Counted from the first letter of the stretch, positions 18,358-29,105 are shown. The stretch is DNA of 45,463 nt from an uncultured Pelagibacteraceae bacterium (GCA_902523495.1 CABYZU010000006.1:1-45463), one strand, 5' to 3'. The notes: generated by a model from the sequence alone, not told the origin. Numbers and translations are program-made.

Positions 18358-18382
18358 TCAGTAATATTTTTAAATTTCATAC

Positions 18383-19264
18383 ATGATACCTTACGATAAA
18401 AGATCAGGAAACATATGGTACAACGGTAAATTAGTAGATTGGTCTGATGTCAAAGTACATGTTTTAAGCCACGGATTACATTATGCGAGTTGTGTTTTTG
18501 AGGGTGAGAGAGTTTATGATGGATCAATTTTCAAATTAGAGGAACATACTTCAAGATTTTTTTACTCTGCAAAAAGAATGGGGTTTGAAATACCTTATAC
18601 AGAAGAGCAGATAAATACAGCATCAAATTCTATAATTAAAAGTCAAAAAGTTGAAAATGGATATGTTAGACCGGTTGCTTGGAGAGGAAGTGAAATGATG
18701 GCTATCTCAGCTCAACAAACAAAAATTCATGTTGCAATAGCTACTTGGGAATGGGGTTCTTATTTTGATCCAAAGTTAAAAATTGAAGGGATAAAATTAA
18801 ATATTTCTAATTGGAGAAGGCCTGCGCCAAATACAATACCTTGGGATACTAAAGCCTCAGGTTTATATATGATCTGTACATTATCTAAACATGAAGCTGA
18901 AAAAAATGGTTTTACAGACTCATTAATGTTAGATCATGAGGGAAATATTGCTGAAGCTACAGGAGCAAATATTTTTTTCAAAGATAAGAATAACGAACTT
19001 CACACACCAGTTCCTGACTCTTTTCTAGATGGGATAACTCGAAGAACTGTGATTGAAATAGCAAAATCTAAAAATATTAAAGTTAATGAGAGAAAAATTA
19101 ATCCAGATGAATTAAAAAATTTTGTAGGATGTTTTTTGACAGGTACAGCAGCAGAGGTTACCCCAGTATCTTGTATAGCTGAAAATCAATTTAAAGTTTG
19201 TGATTTAATTATTGGTCTCAACGAGAGTTATCAATCTTTGGTAAGAAATAAGAAGGCAGCTTAA
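18383..19264 (+). CDS. ilvE: branched-chain amino acid aminotransferase
   Basis: A fold-type IV PLP enzyme carrying out the last step of Leu, Ile and Val synthesis with glutamate as amino donor. HVLSHGLHYASCVFEGERVYDG is the family's N-terminal block. PWDTKASGLY contains the PLP-binding Lys157. DSLMLDHEGNIAEATGANIFF is the IlvE signature, and FLTGTAAEVTPV binds the cofactor phosphate. The 293 residues are typical. It is transcribed alone, and its stop is two bases from the stop of convergent pgsA. Confidence 0.94.
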   Translation: MIPYDKRSGNIWYNGKLVDWSDVKVHVLSHGLHYASCVFEGERVYDGSIFKLEEHTSRFFYSAKRMGFEIPYTEEQINTASNSIIKSQKVENGYVRPVAWRGSEMMAISAQQTKIHVAIATWEWGSYFDPKLKIEGIKLNISNWRRPAPNTIPWDTKASGLYMICTLSKHEAEKNGFTDSLMLDHEGNIAEATGANIFFKDKNNELHTPVPDSFLDGITRRTVIEIAKSKNIKVNERKINPDELKNFVGCFLTGTAAEVTPVSCIAENQFKVCDLIIGLNESYQSLVRNKKAA

Positions 19265-19266
19265 AC

Positions 19267-19851
19267 TTAATCTTTACTGTCCTCTGATATTGCATGATCA
19301 ATTCCTCTACGCATATATTCATAACCAGTAAAAAGTGTTAGAGCAGCCGATAACCACAAAAGGATTATTCCAATTGTTTGTGCATTATAATCTTGAAAAT
19401 TTATAATTTTGTTTCCAGTTTCACCTGAAAGTAACAATGCTATAGAAACCATTTGTAAAACTGTTTTTAATTTTGCTAAATTTGAAACAGGCAATTTTAT
19501 TTTTCCCTTAGCTAAAAATTCTCTTAAACCTGAGATCAAAATTTCTCTTGTTAAAATAATTATTGCCGCAATCACCTCATAACTTCTAATCGTTCCATCC
19601 ATTACTAACAAGATTAAGGCAGTAGCTACGATAACTTTATCTGCTATTGGATCAAGTAACTCACCTAACTTTGACTCCTCCCCAAGAATTCTTGCTAACA
19701 TGCCATCTAAGAAATCTGTAAAAGATGCCACAATAAATAATATTAAAGCAGTTAAGTCTCCATAGAATCCAGGTAAGTAGAAAGCTAAAACAAAAAAAGG
19801 AACAATTAAGATTCTTCCTATAGTTAAAATATTTGGTATTTTTTTCAGCAT
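19267..19851 (-). CDS. pgsA: CDP-diacylglycerol-glycerol-3-phosphate 3-phosphatidyltransferase
   Basis: PgsA makes phosphatidylglycerophosphate, the committed step to phosphatidylglycerol, which Lgt also uses as donor. The CDP-alcohol phosphotransferase motif is complete in DFLDGMLARILGEESKLGEL plus LDPIADKV, with its aspartates. Several hydrophobic helices are present. The 194 residues match the family. It lies six bases after uvrC, a uvrC-pgsA neighbourhood common in proteobacteria. Confidence 0.94.
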   Translation of the reverse strand: MLKKIPNILTIGRILIVPFFVLAFYLPGFYGDLTALILFIVASFTDFLDGMLARILGEESKLGELLDPIADKVIVATALILLVMDGTIRSYEVIAAIIILTREILISGLREFLAKGKIKLPVSNLAKLKTVLQMVSIALLLSGETGNKIINFQDYNAQTIGIILLWLSAALTLFTGYEYMRRGIDHAISEDSKD

Positions 19852-19857
19852 GATTTT

Positions 19858-21693
19858 TTATTCGTGAAAAAAGTTATATATCTTTTTTGCAACTTTTACT
19901 TCAACACCTTCTACTGATTTTATCTCATCAAGACTAGCCGACTCAATAGCTCTAGCAGATCCAAAATGGTTTAAAAGAGCCCTTTTTCTCATTGTACCTA
20001 TCCCTTCTATTTGATCTAATAATGATTTACTTATTCCCTTTCTCCTTTTTGCTCGATGAGCACTGATAGCAAATCGGTGGGATTCGTCCCTAATTCTCTG
20101 AAGAAAAAATAAAGTAGGATCATTTTTTGTAAATTTGAATTCTTTTCCATTATGAAAAAAAGTTTCATTACCACTATTTCTGAATTTACCTTTTGCTATC
20201 GCAATAATAGGAATATCGTGCAGTCCCAATTCATTCAAAGTTTCTCTTGCTACAGAGTATTGTCCTTTACCACCATCAACTATAACTAAATCAGGAAAAG
20301 ACAAATAATTATCTTTCTCTTGGACAGCTCTTTTAAATCTTCTATTTAATACCTCACGCATCATTCCGTAGTCATCTTGCTCATTTTTTTTGTTTTTTAT
20401 GTTAAATTTTCTATACCTTTTTTTTATAAATCCTTCATCTCCATAAGCTATTAAAGCGCCAACACTATTTGATCCCTGAATATGACTGTTATCATAAACT
20501 TCAATCAGATTAATATTTGTTTCTAAATTAAATTTATTAGTTACTGCTTCAAATAATTCTCTGTTATTCTGGCTTTCATAAAGTTTTCTATTCAAACTAT
20601 CTTTAGCGTTTTTAATTGCTTGATTAATTACCTTTAACTTCGAGCCTTTCTTTGCAATCGATATATTAATCTGCTTACTTTCTTTTTGTGAAAGCGTCTT
20701 TTCAATTAATACTTTTTCTTTAATTTCCTCAGATAAAATTATCGATGATGGTACACTTTTATTTTCATAAAATTGAGAAATGAAAGAATTTATTATATTA
20801 TTTAATTTTTCATCAGGGTCGTGTTTTGGAAAAAAAGCTTGATTACCCCAGTTTTGTTTTGATCTATAGAAAAAAACTTGAATGCAAGTTTTGCCAGACT
20901 CTTTATATCCTGCAATTACATCAGCTTCAGTTAGATTAGCCTCATTTATTCTTTGAGAAGACTGAATAATATTTAAAGATTTTATTCTATCTCTTAAGAT
21001 TGTTGCTTTTTCAAAATCTAAATCCTCACTAGCTTTTTCCATTTGATTTGAAAGATTTTTTTGTATTTGTCTTGATTTACCAGATACAAATTCTATTGCA
21101 TCATTTACTGTTTTTTTATAGTCCTCTTCCTCTATATATCCTACGCAAGGACCTGAGCACCTTTTAATTTGGTATAAAATACATGGACGTTCTCTATTTT
21201 TGAAAACTGTATCATTACAAACTCTTAGGTGAAAAATTTTCTGTATCATTTTAATTGTCCAATTAGCTGAACCTGCAGACGCAAAAGGACCAAAATAAAA
21301 ACCTTCATTTGTTTTTTTTCCACGGTGTCTTTTTATTTGTGGCCATTTGTCTTTATTGCTAATAAAAATAAATGGGAAAGATTTGTCGTCTCTTAAAAGA
21401 ATATTAAATTTAGGTTTATGTTTTTTAATTAAATTTGCTTCAAGAAGTAATGCCTCACTTTCATTTGAAGTGGTCGTTATCTCTAATTTTCTAGTTTGAG
21501 ACAACATTCTCTCTGTTCTAATAATCTGATTTTTTTCTGCTATATAGCTTTTAAGTCTATTTGGTAAATTTTTTGCTTTTCCAACATAAAGGATATCTCC
21601 TTTATCATTAAGCATTCTGTAAACCCCAGGTAACTTTGGAATAAGTGTGAGTTCTTTTTTAATTACTTCTTTTCCTATTTCAGAACTTATCAT
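19858..21693 (-). CDS. uvrC: excinuclease ABC subunit C
   Basis: UvrC makes the dual incisions in nucleotide excision repair. The GIY-YIG nuclease domain is at the N-terminus ([17 protein letters not shown]), then the UVR motif (about 205-240), the RNase H-like domain ([31 protein letters not shown]) and a helix-hairpin-helix pair ([22 protein letters not shown]) at the end. I choose the ATG at 21693, which is preceded by AGAGAAG. The longest ORF begins at a TTG at 21723. Either start overlaps folB. It shares an operon with uvrB. Confidence 0.94.
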   Translation of the reverse strand: MISSEIGKEVIKKELTLIPKLPGVYRMLNDKGDILYVGKAKNLPNRLKSYIAEKNQIIRTERMLSQTRKLEITTTSNESEALLLEANLIKKHKPKFNILLRDDKSFPFIFISNKDKWPQIKRHRGKKTNEGFYFGPFASAGSANWTIKMIQKIFHLRVCNDTVFKNRERPCILYQIKRCSGPCVGYIEEEDYKKTVNDAIEFVSGKSRQIQKNLSNQMEKASEDLDFEKATILRDRIKSLNIIQSSQRINEANLTEADVIAGYKESGKTCIQVFFYRSKQNWGNQAFFPKHDPDEKLNNIINSFISQFYENKSVPSSIILSEEIKEKVLIEKTLSQKESKQINISIAKKGSKLKVINQAIKNAKDSLNRKLYESQNNRELFEAVTNKFNLETNINLIEVYDNSHIQGSNSVGALIAYGDEGFIKKRYRKFNIKNKKNEQDDYGMMREVLNRRFKRAVQEKDNYLSFPDLVIVDGGKGQYSVARETLNELGLHDIPIIAIAKGKFRNSGNETFFHNGKEFKFTKNDPTLFFLQRIRDESHRFAISAHRAKRRKGISKSLLDQIEGIGTMRKRALLNHFGSARAIESASLDEIKSVEGVEVKVAKKIYNFFHE

Positions 21694-22105
21694 GACTTCT
21701 CTTTTTGGTAATTTGGATACCAACTGATGAACAGTCTTTTAAAATTTCTAATTTTTCAATTTTTAATAATATTTTGCCAATTCTTTTATCTCTAAAAAGT
21801 TCATCAAAAACTGCCTCAGCAAGGGACTCTAAAAAATTATAATGTTTCTTTTTGACTAGTTTTGTTATTAATTTAACAACTGTTCCGTAGTTCACTATAG
21901 ACTTAATATCTTTATCGTTGGTTGGTTTTTTATCCTCATAATCAATTTCAAGACTAAATTTTACTTTTTGGGACGTATCTTTTTCAAAGTCATAGTAACC
22001 AAGTTTAAGATCTAAAACCAACTCATTAATTAAAATTTTTTTTTCGTAATTAAATAAATTTTTAGATTTTTCTATCTTTACTATTCTTAGATTATTTTTT
22101 TTCAT
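21680..22105 (-). CDS. folB: dihydroneopterin aldolase-family protein
   Basis: FolB converts dihydroneopterin to 6-hydroxymethyl-dihydropterin in folate synthesis. The tunnelling-fold pattern is recognisable: [28 protein letters not shown] near the N-terminus, [34 protein letters not shown] in the middle (with the conserved Glu) and VGIQITKKR at the end. About 25 lysine-rich residues precede the domain. The ATG overlaps the stop of the SDR gene by four bases (ATGA), supporting a pterin function for both. Confidence 0.82.
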   Translation of the reverse strand: MKKNNLRIVKIEKSKNLFNYEKKILINELVLDLKLGYYDFEKDTSQKVKFSLEIDYEDKKPTNDKDIKSIVNYGTVVKLITKLVKKKHYNFLESLAEAVFDELFRDKRIGKILLKIEKLEILKDCSSVGIQITKKRSHDKF

Positions 22106-22857
22106 TCTTTACTACCCAAAATGTCTGGAGTTTGCCAGTTCAAACTTTGACCGCTGTCAATAGCAAGAACTTGTCCAGTAATAGATCTGTTTTTAATAAA
22201 AAAGTCAACAGCACTACAGATTTCATTAACATCAACTTGTCGCCTCAAAGGTGTAGCAAAATACTGTTTTTTAAAATGTTTTTCAGATTGTCTTTTATTT
22301 TTAATTGTTGGTCCTGGTGCTATACCATTCACACGTACTTTTGGTGCTAGGCTCATCGCGCTTGTTTTTGTAAGAGTATAAAGGCCTGTTTTACTTAATG
22401 TGTATGAAAAAAAGTATGGTGTTAATTTAAAAACTCTTTGGTCAATAATATTAATTATATTATTATTTTTTCCTCTGGTATTTTGTACAAAACCTTTTGA
22501 TAGTAATGCAGGTGCTTTTAGATTTACATTTAGGTGGACATCCCAACTTTTAAAAGTAAAATTTTCCAATTTATCATTTTCGAACAAGGAAGCATTATTT
22601 ATCAAACAGTCAAAATATTTTAATTTTAGTCTTGAAAATTTAATTATTTTTTCAACATCATTTTCTTTACTTAAATCGGCTTTAACCAAATAAACAATAG
22701 TACCATTTTTATTTAATTCTTTCTTAAGTCTTTCTGCTTTAGATTTAGATTTATTGTAGTGGACTACGATTTCAACTCTTGGCCCTGAAAGTTTTTTTGC
22801 AATTGCGGCACCTATTCTGGTTGCTCCTCCAGTAATAATTATTTTCCGTGCTTCCAT
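22102..22857 (-). CDS. SDR-family oxidoreductase, probable FolM-like pteridine reductase
   Basis: A short-chain dehydrogenase of 251 residues. The Rossmann motif is [14 protein letters not shown] with a downstream [12 protein letters not shown], where basic residues favour NADPH. NNAS is conserved, and the catalytic YxxxK is in [23 protein letters not shown] and the C-terminal [14 protein letters not shown] are standard. Assignment to pteridine or dihydromonapterin reductase rests on the TGGATRIG variant and coupling to folB. A general ketoreductase remains possible. It overlaps uvrB by 19 bases. Confidence 0.85.
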   Translation of the reverse strand: MEARKIIITGGATRIGAAIAKKLSGPRVEIVVHYNKSKSKAERLKKELNKNGTIVYLVKADLSKENDVEKIIKFSRLKLKYFDCLINNASLFENDKLENFTFKSWDVHLNVNLKAPALLSKGFVQNTRGKNNNIINIIDQRVFKLTPYFFSYTLSKTGLYTLTKTSAMSLAPKVRVNGIAPGPTIKNKRQSEKHFKKQYFATPLRRQVDVNEICSAVDFFIKNRSITGQVLAIDSGQSLNWQTPDILGSKE

Positions 22858-25013
22858 TTTTTATCTCTTTTTTTTGTAACTTTAGTGCCAGGCATACCCA
22901 TAGTTGACCTTCCTTTTGGATAGAGTTTGTTCTTCACGTCATACTGTCTTATTTTTGGATTCAATGTAATTTCTAATTCTGTACTTTCCAATTTTCTAAT
23001 TTCATCTCTTACTTTTGCAGCCTCTTCAAACTCCAGATTAGAAGCGGCTTCTTTCATTTTTTTATCTAAAGCTTTAAGATGTTTTTTTAAATTTCCACCG
23101 ACATTTGAACCCTCACTAATTTTGACATAATCTTTCTCATACACACTCTCTAATATGTCGCTAATTTCTTTTTTTACTGACTTAGCATTTATTTTATGTT
23201 TTCTGTTATATTCTAGTTGAATTTTTCTTCTTCTATCTGTTTCTTGAATTGCTTTTTTAATACTTTTAGTTTCTTTATCAGCATACAAAATTACTTTACC
23301 CTCAACATTTCTTGCTGCTCTTCCAATTGTCTGAATTAGGGAAGTTTCTGATCTTAAAAAACCCTCTTTGTCAGCATCTAAAATACCTACCAAAGCACAT
23401 TCGGGGATATCTAAACCTTCTCTCAATAAATTTATTCCAACGAGAACATCAAACACTCCCATTCTTAAGTCTCTCATGATTTCTATTCTCTCTAAAGTAT
23501 CTATATCTGAGTGAAGGTATCTAACTTTAACCCCATTTTCATGAAGGTATTCTGTCAAATCCTCAGCCATCTTTTTTGTTAGAGTTGTGACTAAAACTCT
23601 ATGATTTTCTTCAATTACTTTTTTACACTCATGCATTAAATCATCCACTTGGTTTTTTGCAGGTCTTATTTCAACTGGTGGATCAATTAATCCAGTAGGT
23701 CTAATTACTTGATCAATAAATTTTCCTTTGGTCTGCTCTAATTCCCATGGGCCAGGTGTAGCTGAGACAAAAACAGTTTGTGTTCTCATCAAATCCCATT
23801 CTTCAAATTTTAATGGTCTGTTATCCATGCATGATGGTAATCTAAATCCGTACTCTGCTAAAGTACTCTTTCTTGATCTATCACCTTTATACATTCCGTT
23901 TAACTGTGGAACAGTAACATGGCATTCATCAACAAAAATTAAGGTGTTGTCTGGAAAGTATTCAAAAAGAGTAGGGGGTGGTTCACCTGGTTTTCTTCCA
24001 GATAAAAATCTAGAATAATTTTCTATTCCTGCACAAGATCCAGTTGCCTCTATCATTTCGAGATCAAATTTAGTTCTTTCCTCTAATCTTTGCGCCTCAA
24101 GCAACTTGTTTTCTGCTTTATGTTTTTTTAGAGTTGTTTCTAATTCTTTTCTTATATTAATAACCGCTTGTTCAATAGTTGGTTTAGGAGTGATGTAATG
24201 GCTGTTGGCATATACTTTAACTAGACTTAATTCTCTTACTTGATCTCCTGTTAAAGGATCAAATTCTTCTATTTTTTCAAGTTTATCTCCAAATAGATTT
24301 AATCTCCAAGCTCTATCCTCTAAATGTGATGGAAAAATTTCCAAATATTCACCTCGAGCTCTAAAGGTACCTCTATAAAAATTTTGATCATTACGCTTAT
24401 ATTGAAGTGCTACCAAAGACTTGATTATTTGTTCTCTATTATATTCATAATTTTTTTGAAGGGTTAAAGTCATTTTACTATATGCCTCAACTGAGCCTAA
24501 ACCATATATGCACGACACACTTGCAACAATTAATACATCATCTCTCTCAAGAAGAGATCTTGTTGCTGAATGTCTCATTCGATCTATTTGTTCATTAATA
24601 GACGCCTCCTTTTCAATGTAGGTATCTGATCTAGGTACGTATGCTTCTGGGGTATAATAATCATAATAAGAGACAAAATATTCCACAGCGTTATCTGGAA
24701 AAAAAATTTTCATTTCACCATAAAGTTGGGCGGCTAGAGTTTTATTGGGGGCTAAAATCAAAGCTGGTCTATTTGTAGCCTCAATAACTTTCGCCATTGT
24801 AAATGTTTTTCCAGAGCCTGTAACTCCGAGTAGAACTTGATTAAATGCCTCTTTATTAGCTCCATTTACTAATTTTTTGATGGCTTCTGGTTGATCTCCT
24901 GCTGGTTTAAAATCTGATTTGATTTTGAACCTTTTTCCTCCTTCAAGTTTTCCACTGATTTTTGGATTTTTACTCTGAATATCTGTAATTAAATCTTGAT
25001 AAGTATTTTCCAT
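22839..25013 (-). CDS. uvrB: excinuclease ABC subunit B
   Basis: UvrB is the damage-verifying helicase-like subunit of nucleotide excision repair. Walker A is [14 protein letters not shown]. The beta-hairpin region [20 protein letters not shown], the DEAD-type box [16 protein letters not shown] (motif VI) and a C-terminal UVR domain ([26 protein letters not shown]) are all present. The 724 residues are usual, with a basic tail. It is first in uvrB-SDR-folB-uvrC-pgsA. No clear LexA box is visible in the 35-base gap to the divergent aminotransferase. Confidence 0.97.
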   Translation of the reverse strand: MENTYQDLITDIQSKNPKISGKLEGGKRFKIKSDFKPAGDQPEAIKKLVNGANKEAFNQVLLGVTGSGKTFTMAKVIEATNRPALILAPNKTLAAQLYGEMKIFFPDNAVEYFVSYYDYYTPEAYVPRSDTYIEKEASINEQIDRMRHSATRSLLERDDVLIVASVSCIYGLGSVEAYSKMTLTLQKNYEYNREQIIKSLVALQYKRNDQNFYRGTFRARGEYLEIFPSHLEDRAWRLNLFGDKLEKIEEFDPLTGDQVRELSLVKVYANSHYITPKPTIEQAVINIRKELETTLKKHKAENKLLEAQRLEERTKFDLEMIEATGSCAGIENYSRFLSGRKPGEPPPTLFEYFPDNTLIFVDECHVTVPQLNGMYKGDRSRKSTLAEYGFRLPSCMDNRPLKFEEWDLMRTQTVFVSATPGPWELEQTKGKFIDQVIRPTGLIDPPVEIRPAKNQVDDLMHECKKVIEENHRVLVTTLTKKMAEDLTEYLHENGVKVRYLHSDIDTLERIEIMRDLRMGVFDVLVGINLLREGLDIPECALVGILDADKEGFLRSETSLIQTIGRAARNVEGKVILYADKETKSIKKAIQETDRRRKIQLEYNRKHKINAKSVKKEISDILESVYEKDYVKISEGSNVGGNLKKHLKALDKKMKEAASNLEFEEAAKVRDEIRKLESTELEITLNPKIRQYDVKNKLYPKGRSTMGMPGTKVTKKRDKKWKHGK

Positions 25014-25048
25014 ATATTAAGAAAGTAGTAGAATTAAATTATATTTCA

Positions 25049-26236
25049 ATGAGCATAATATCAGACAGTTTAAAAAGAATTAAACCATCACCAACAATCG
25101 CCGTAACCCAGAAAGCAAGAGAACTTAGAGCAGCGGGCAAAGACGTAATTGGCCTTGGTGCTGGTGAACCAGACTTTGATACTCCAGATAATATTAAAAA
25201 TGCAGCGATTAGAGCTATAAAAAAAGGGGACACAAAATATACTGCTGTAGATGGCACTCCAGCATTAAAAAAAGCTGTTATTGGAAAATTTAGAAGGGAA
25301 AATAAATTAAATTATTCAACTGACCAAATAACAATAGGCACCGGGGGAAAACAAGTACTCTACAATGCTTTTATGGCAACTTTAAATAAAGGTGATGAAG
25401 TTATAATTCCAGCACCATTTTGGGTTTCGTATCCAGATATGGTACTTTTAGCTGGAGGAAAACCAAAAATAGTAAAATGTACAGAGCAAGAGGGTTTCAA
25501 ACTTACAGCAAAAAAACTAAAAAAAGCAATTTCGAAAAGAACTAAATGGGTCATCTTAAATTCACCGTCAAATCCTACTGGGGCAGGATATACAAAGAAA
25601 GAAATTCAAAGCTTAGCTAAAGTTTTAGCTAGAAACAAAAAAATTTATATCTTAAGTGATGATATTTATGAGCACGTTAGATATGATAATTTTAATTTTT
25701 TTACGATTGCTCAAATTTTAAAACTCAAAGATAGAACACTGACCATGAATGGTGTAAGTAAATCTTATGCAATGACAGGATGGAGAATAGGGTATGCAGC
25801 AGGACCAAGAGATATTATTAAAGCTATCGGTAAAATTCAATCACAATCAACCTCTAATCCTTCCTCTATTAGTCAAGCAGCTGCTGTTGAAGCATTGAAC
25901 GGAAAGCAAGGTTTTATTAAAAAAAGATCACATGCTTTTAAGCAAAGAAGAGACTTTGTAGTTAAAAGCTTAAATAACATAAAAGGTATAAATTGTCTTA
26001 AACCAAATGGAGCATTTTATGTTTTTCCAAGTTGCAAAGGTCTTTTAAATAAAAAAACAAAATTAAAAACGGATACTGATTTTGTCAAAAAATTACTCGA
26101 AAAAGAAAATGTTGCTGTGGTCCAAGGTTCAGCTTTTGGCTTAGATGGATATTTTAGAATTTCCTATGCGACTTCAATGAAGAACTTAAAAAAAGCAATG
26201 AACAGAATTAAATCTTTTTGTGAAAGTTTAGAATAG
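25049..26236 (+). CDS. aspC: aspartate aminotransferase-like class I PLP aminotransferase
   Basis: A fold-type I aminotransferase of 395 residues, likely interconverting aspartate/oxaloacetate and glutamate/2-oxoglutarate. IGLGAGEPDFDTPDNIK (about 34-50), YTAVDGTPALKKAV, the substrate and cofactor loop NSPSNPTGAGYT (171-182), DDIYEHVRYD and the PLP lysine Lys238 in NGVSKSYAMTGWRIGYA are diagnostic of the alphaproteobacterial I-gamma type. Some members also transaminate prephenate, so specificity is not certain. The ATG lies 35 bases from divergent uvrB. The stop is six bases from the convergent gene. Confidence 0.92.
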   Translation: MSIISDSLKRIKPSPTIAVTQKARELRAAGKDVIGLGAGEPDFDTPDNIKNAAIRAIKKGDTKYTAVDGTPALKKAVIGKFRRENKLNYSTDQITIGTGGKQVLYNAFMATLNKGDEVIIPAPFWVSYPDMVLLAGGKPKIVKCTEQEGFKLTAKKLKKAISKRTKWVILNSPSNPTGAGYTKKEIQSLAKVLARNKKIYILSDDIYEHVRYDNFNFFTIAQILKLKDRTLTMNGVSKSYAMTGWRIGYAAGPRDIIKAIGKIQSQSTSNPSSISQAAAVEALNGKQGFIKKRSHAFKQRRDFVVKSLNNIKGINCLKPNGAFYVFPSCKGLLNKKTKLKTDTDFVKKLLEKENVAVVQGSAFGLDGYFRISYATSMKNLKKAMNRIKSFCESLE

Positions 26237-26242
26237 ATAATA

Positions 26243-27190
26243 TTATTTTTGCTCTAATATTTTTTTAGCTGGAATAGTTTTTTTAATCCAAGACTTAGGG
26301 ATAGTATTAACTCCTTTTAGAGCGGCAAAATATGCACCAATAAAGTTAACTCTTGAACAGTTGCAGCCCCCAGCTTTAATGGTTCTTAAAATTGCATTTT
26401 TATAATTTGTTGAATTAATGATTGCATGTATTGAGCTATTAAAAGTTCCAGGATAGCTACATGCCATCCCTAATTTTTTAACCAATAATGAGTGAGGCCT
26501 AGATTTTAGTCTTTTCACTTTCTGTATATCATGTGCAATAATTTTAAAATACGAATTCTTTTTAAATTTTTTAATAAATTCATTGATAGGATCTTGGCTA
26601 CCTTTAAGTGCTAGATCCAGTAAATAAAATTTTGCTAAAGCATACTTGAGGCTTATTTTTGAAACAGTTACTGTGGAGATAATTTTTTTTATGTTATTTA
26701 AATTATACCCATACAAAAAATAGGGGAGAGCAGCACAATAACCGTCAGACTCATTAACTCTTATTCCACCAGTTAATTTTTTTTTAGCCTTGATATTTCT
26801 GACAGACTCTATGATGTTCTGATGGATCCAAGGTCCTTTAATTATTCCTCGCCAATCTTTAACTTTTCTATATTTCGTTCTTAAATTTAAATTTTTCCAA
26901 TAAATACTTCCTGGACCAAAGCTTTTCGTAATATTTTTTTTAAATCTTTTCTCAATATTTCTGTGATCTTCAAGCAATGTATTAAACATAACTTGACTAA
27001 TTGCATTATATCCTGAAACTTTTCCTGTCTTAATATTGTAAAATGGACTTTTATTATTTTTTAAGAAAGTAAAATCTTTTTTTCCTTTAATATAACTTAG
27101 AAGTTTTTTCTGGTTATAAACCCAATGCAATGGTCTAGCTGCAGCATCAGCTACAGTCGCTCCTAAAAAAACGTGTAAATTGTTTCGCAC
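26243..27190 (-). CDS. ADP-ribosylglycohydrolase-fold protein (crystallin J1 / selenoprotein J-like)
   Basis: The N-terminal FLGATVADAAARPLHWVYNQ and the C-terminal GGCNCSRVNFIGAYFAALKGV place it in the ADP-ribosylglycohydrolase superfamily, nearest to the J1-crystallin/selenoprotein J branch. The usual C-terminal metal-binding GGDxD is replaced by GGCNC, so enzymatic activity and substrate are uncertain. I choose GTG at 27190, one base after the trxB stop, because the family's domain starts at the N-terminus; the longest ORF uses TTG at 27223, which would overlap trxB by 32 bases. The result is 315 residues. Cofactor and role are unknown; the trxB neighbour hints at a redox setting only weakly. 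Confidence 0.75.
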   Translation of the reverse strand: MRNNLHVFLGATVADAAARPLHWVYNQKKLLSYIKGKKDFTFLKNNKSPFYNIKTGKVSGYNAISQVMFNTLLEDHRNIEKRFKKNITKSFGPGSIYWKNLNLRTKYRKVKDWRGIIKGPWIHQNIIESVRNIKAKKKLTGGIRVNESDGYCAALPYFLYGYNLNNIKKIISTVTVSKISLKYALAKFYLLDLALKGSQDPINEFIKKFKKNSYFKIIAHDIQKVKRLKSRPHSLLVKKLGMACSYPGTFNSSIHAIINSTNYKNAILRTIKAGGCNCSRVNFIGAYFAALKGVNTIPKSWIKKTIPAKKILEQK

Positions 27191-27191
27191 T

Positions 27192-28139
27192 TTACTTATG
27201 GGAAAGATGTTTTTCTGCTTCAAGAGCAGCCATACATCCCATTCCTGCTGCAGTTACGGCCTGTCTAAAGGTTTTGTCCTTCACGTCTCCTGCAGCGTAA
27301 ACTCCAGGAACATTAGTTTCAGTGGAATCTGGTTTAGTAATTAAATATCCTTCATTGTCCATTTTTAATTGATCTTTAAACAGAGATGTTGCTGGATCAT
27401 GACCAATTGCAACAAATAATCCATCAACCTTAATTTCCTCTATTTTTTTTGTTTTCACATTTTTAACTTTGATTCCTTTAACATTCTTGGGCTCTTTCTC
27501 GCCTATAACGTCCTCAATCACAGTATCCCAAACAATTTCAATTTTTTTATTCTCCATTAATTTTTTTTGAAGCATTTTTTCTGCTCTTAAGCTATCACGT
27601 CTATGGATTAGTTTTACTTTAGAAGCAAATTTTGTGAGGAACATTGCTTCTTCTACGGCAGCATTTCCACCTCCAACTACTGCCACTTCTTTCTCTTTAA
27701 AGAAAAATCCATCACATGTAGCACATGCCGACACACCGAAGCCTCTAAATTCTTGTTCTGATTTAATATTTAACCATCTTGCTTGAGCACCAGTTGAGAT
27801 AATAATGCTATCAGCAGTAAATTTTTGACCCGTATCACCAACAGCTTCAAAAGGTTTAGATTTAAGATTAACTGATTGAATGTGATCTTGTATCATATCT
27901 GTTCCAACAGCTTTTGCTTGTTCTTTCATTTGATCCATTAACCAAGGTCCTTGAATCACATCAGCAAACCCAGGATAGTTTTCAACATCAGTAGTTGTTG
28001 TTAATTGTCCTCCAGGCTCAGATCCATAAACTAAAATTGGATTTAGCATTGCACGTGCAGCATATACCGCAGCAGTATATCCGGCTGGACCGGATCCAAT
28101 TATTAACACTTTTGTGTGTTTAGTTGGATTTTGACTCAT
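27192..28139 (-). CDS. trxB: thioredoxin reductase
   Basis: TrxB uses NADPH to reduce thioredoxin. It has the FAD-binding GSGPAGYTAAVYAAR (about 15-29), the redox pair Cys139-Cys142 in SACATCDGFFF, the NADPH Rossmann motif VVGGGNAAVEEAMFL, and GVYAAGDVKDKTFRQAVTAAGMGC near the C-terminus. The 315 residues are standard. It is followed by the ADP-ribosylglycohydrolase-like gene, and its ATG is 21 bases from a divergent ATG. Confidence 0.97.
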   Translation of the reverse strand: MSQNPTKHTKVLIIGSGPAGYTAAVYAARAMLNPILVYGSEPGGQLTTTTDVENYPGFADVIQGPWLMDQMKEQAKAVGTDMIQDHIQSVNLKSKPFEAVGDTGQKFTADSIIISTGAQARWLNIKSEQEFRGFGVSACATCDGFFFKEKEVAVVGGGNAAVEEAMFLTKFASKVKLIHRRDSLRAEKMLQKKLMENKKIEIVWDTVIEDVIGEKEPKNVKGIKVKNVKTKKIEEIKVDGLFVAIGHDPATSLFKDQLKMDNEGYLITKPDSTETNVPGVYAAGDVKDKTFRQAVTAAGMGCMAALEAEKHLSHK

Positions 28140-28160
28140 ATGAAAGCTATATAGTAATTA

Positions 28161-29105
28161 ATGAACAAATTAAAAGGTATATTATTGACTCAAGGTATGC
28201 ATGGTATGATCAGCCAAGTAGAGGGACTAGCAAAAGCCTTAGAGATTGATTTTACACACCACACAGTTGAACTAAATAATTTTTGGAAAATAATTCCTCC
28301 CAAACTTACTCCAATCTCACAAAGAGTTTATAAAAAAATTAACCAATCTGATTTTGATCTAATTATTTCTTGTGGACGTAAAAGTGTAATCCCTGCAATC
28401 CATTTAAAAAATAATTCAAAAAAAAAAGTGATTAATATTCATATCCAAGACCCAAAAATAAACTTTAATCATTTTGATTTTATTGTTGCTCCTGAGCATG
28501 ATTCCATAAAAGGTGAAAATGTAATTAACACAAAAGGTGCAATTCATTATCTTACAGATGCTGAAATTATTCAAAATAAAGATTATTTAAATTCATTTAT
28601 TAAAAAAGATCATAGAAAAATTTGTTCATTAATTTTGGGCGGTCCTACCAAGTATTATGATTATTCTTTAGAAAATATGGAAAATATTTTCTTCATTTTG
28701 AATAATTTATTGAAAAAAAATAATTTTCAGCTTGTCGTAATTCCATCTATGAGAACTCCAAAAAATACAATTGAACATGCCAAAAAATTTTTTGGAAAAA
28801 ATCATACTATTATAGATAACGTTGATAAAAAGGCTTATTTATCTGCTCTATCAATATCTAATAGAGTTGTTGTTACTTGTGACTCAAGCTCAATGATTTC
28901 AGAGGCTGCATTAACTGGAAAGCCTATTTATGTAGCAAATATTTTACCAAGAAAAAACGATAAAAGATTTCAAAAATTTAGAAACTTGTTCAGTGAGTTG
29001 AATATAATTAGAAATTTAGGAGAAGATGAGGAAAATTGGAACTATCAAAAACTTGATGAAACGAATAGAGTGGCAAAAATAATAAAACAAAAAATAAATC
29101 TATGA
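28161..29105 (+). CDS. ELM1/GtrOC1-family (DUF1022-like) protein
   Basis: This 314-residue protein resembles the ELM1 family, named for a plant mitochondrial fission factor and with a glycosyltransferase-B-like fold. QGMHGMISQVEGLAKAL near the N-terminus, DLIISCGRKSVIPAIHL, the HIQDPKINFNHFDFIVAPEHD block (about 94-116) and the C-terminal VVTCDSSSMISEAALTGKPIYV fit the family. Bacterial members have no firmly known function; an envelope role is a guess. The ATGA overlap with the next gene implies coupled translation. Its upstream gap is only 21 bases. Confidence 0.82.
   Translation: MNKLKGILLTQGMHGMISQVEGLAKALEIDFTHHTVELNNFWKIIPPKLTPISQRVYKKINQSDFDLIISCGRKSVIPAIHLKNNSKKKVINIHIQDPKINFNHFDFIVAPEHDSIKGENVINTKGAIHYLTDAEIIQNKDYLNSFIKKDHRKICSLILGGPTKYYDYSLENMENIFFILNNLLKKNNFQLVVIPSMRTPKNTIEHAKKFFGKNHTIIDNVDKKAYLSALSISNRVVVTCDSSSMISEAALTGKPIYVANILPRKNDKRFQKFRNLFSELNIIRNLGEDEENWNYQKLDETNRVAKIIKQKINL

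Noticed and set aside
23728-24018. ORFs antisense to uvrB (also 22927-23130)
   Set aside because: They are shadows of a strongly conserved coding frame on the other strand and resemble no known protein.
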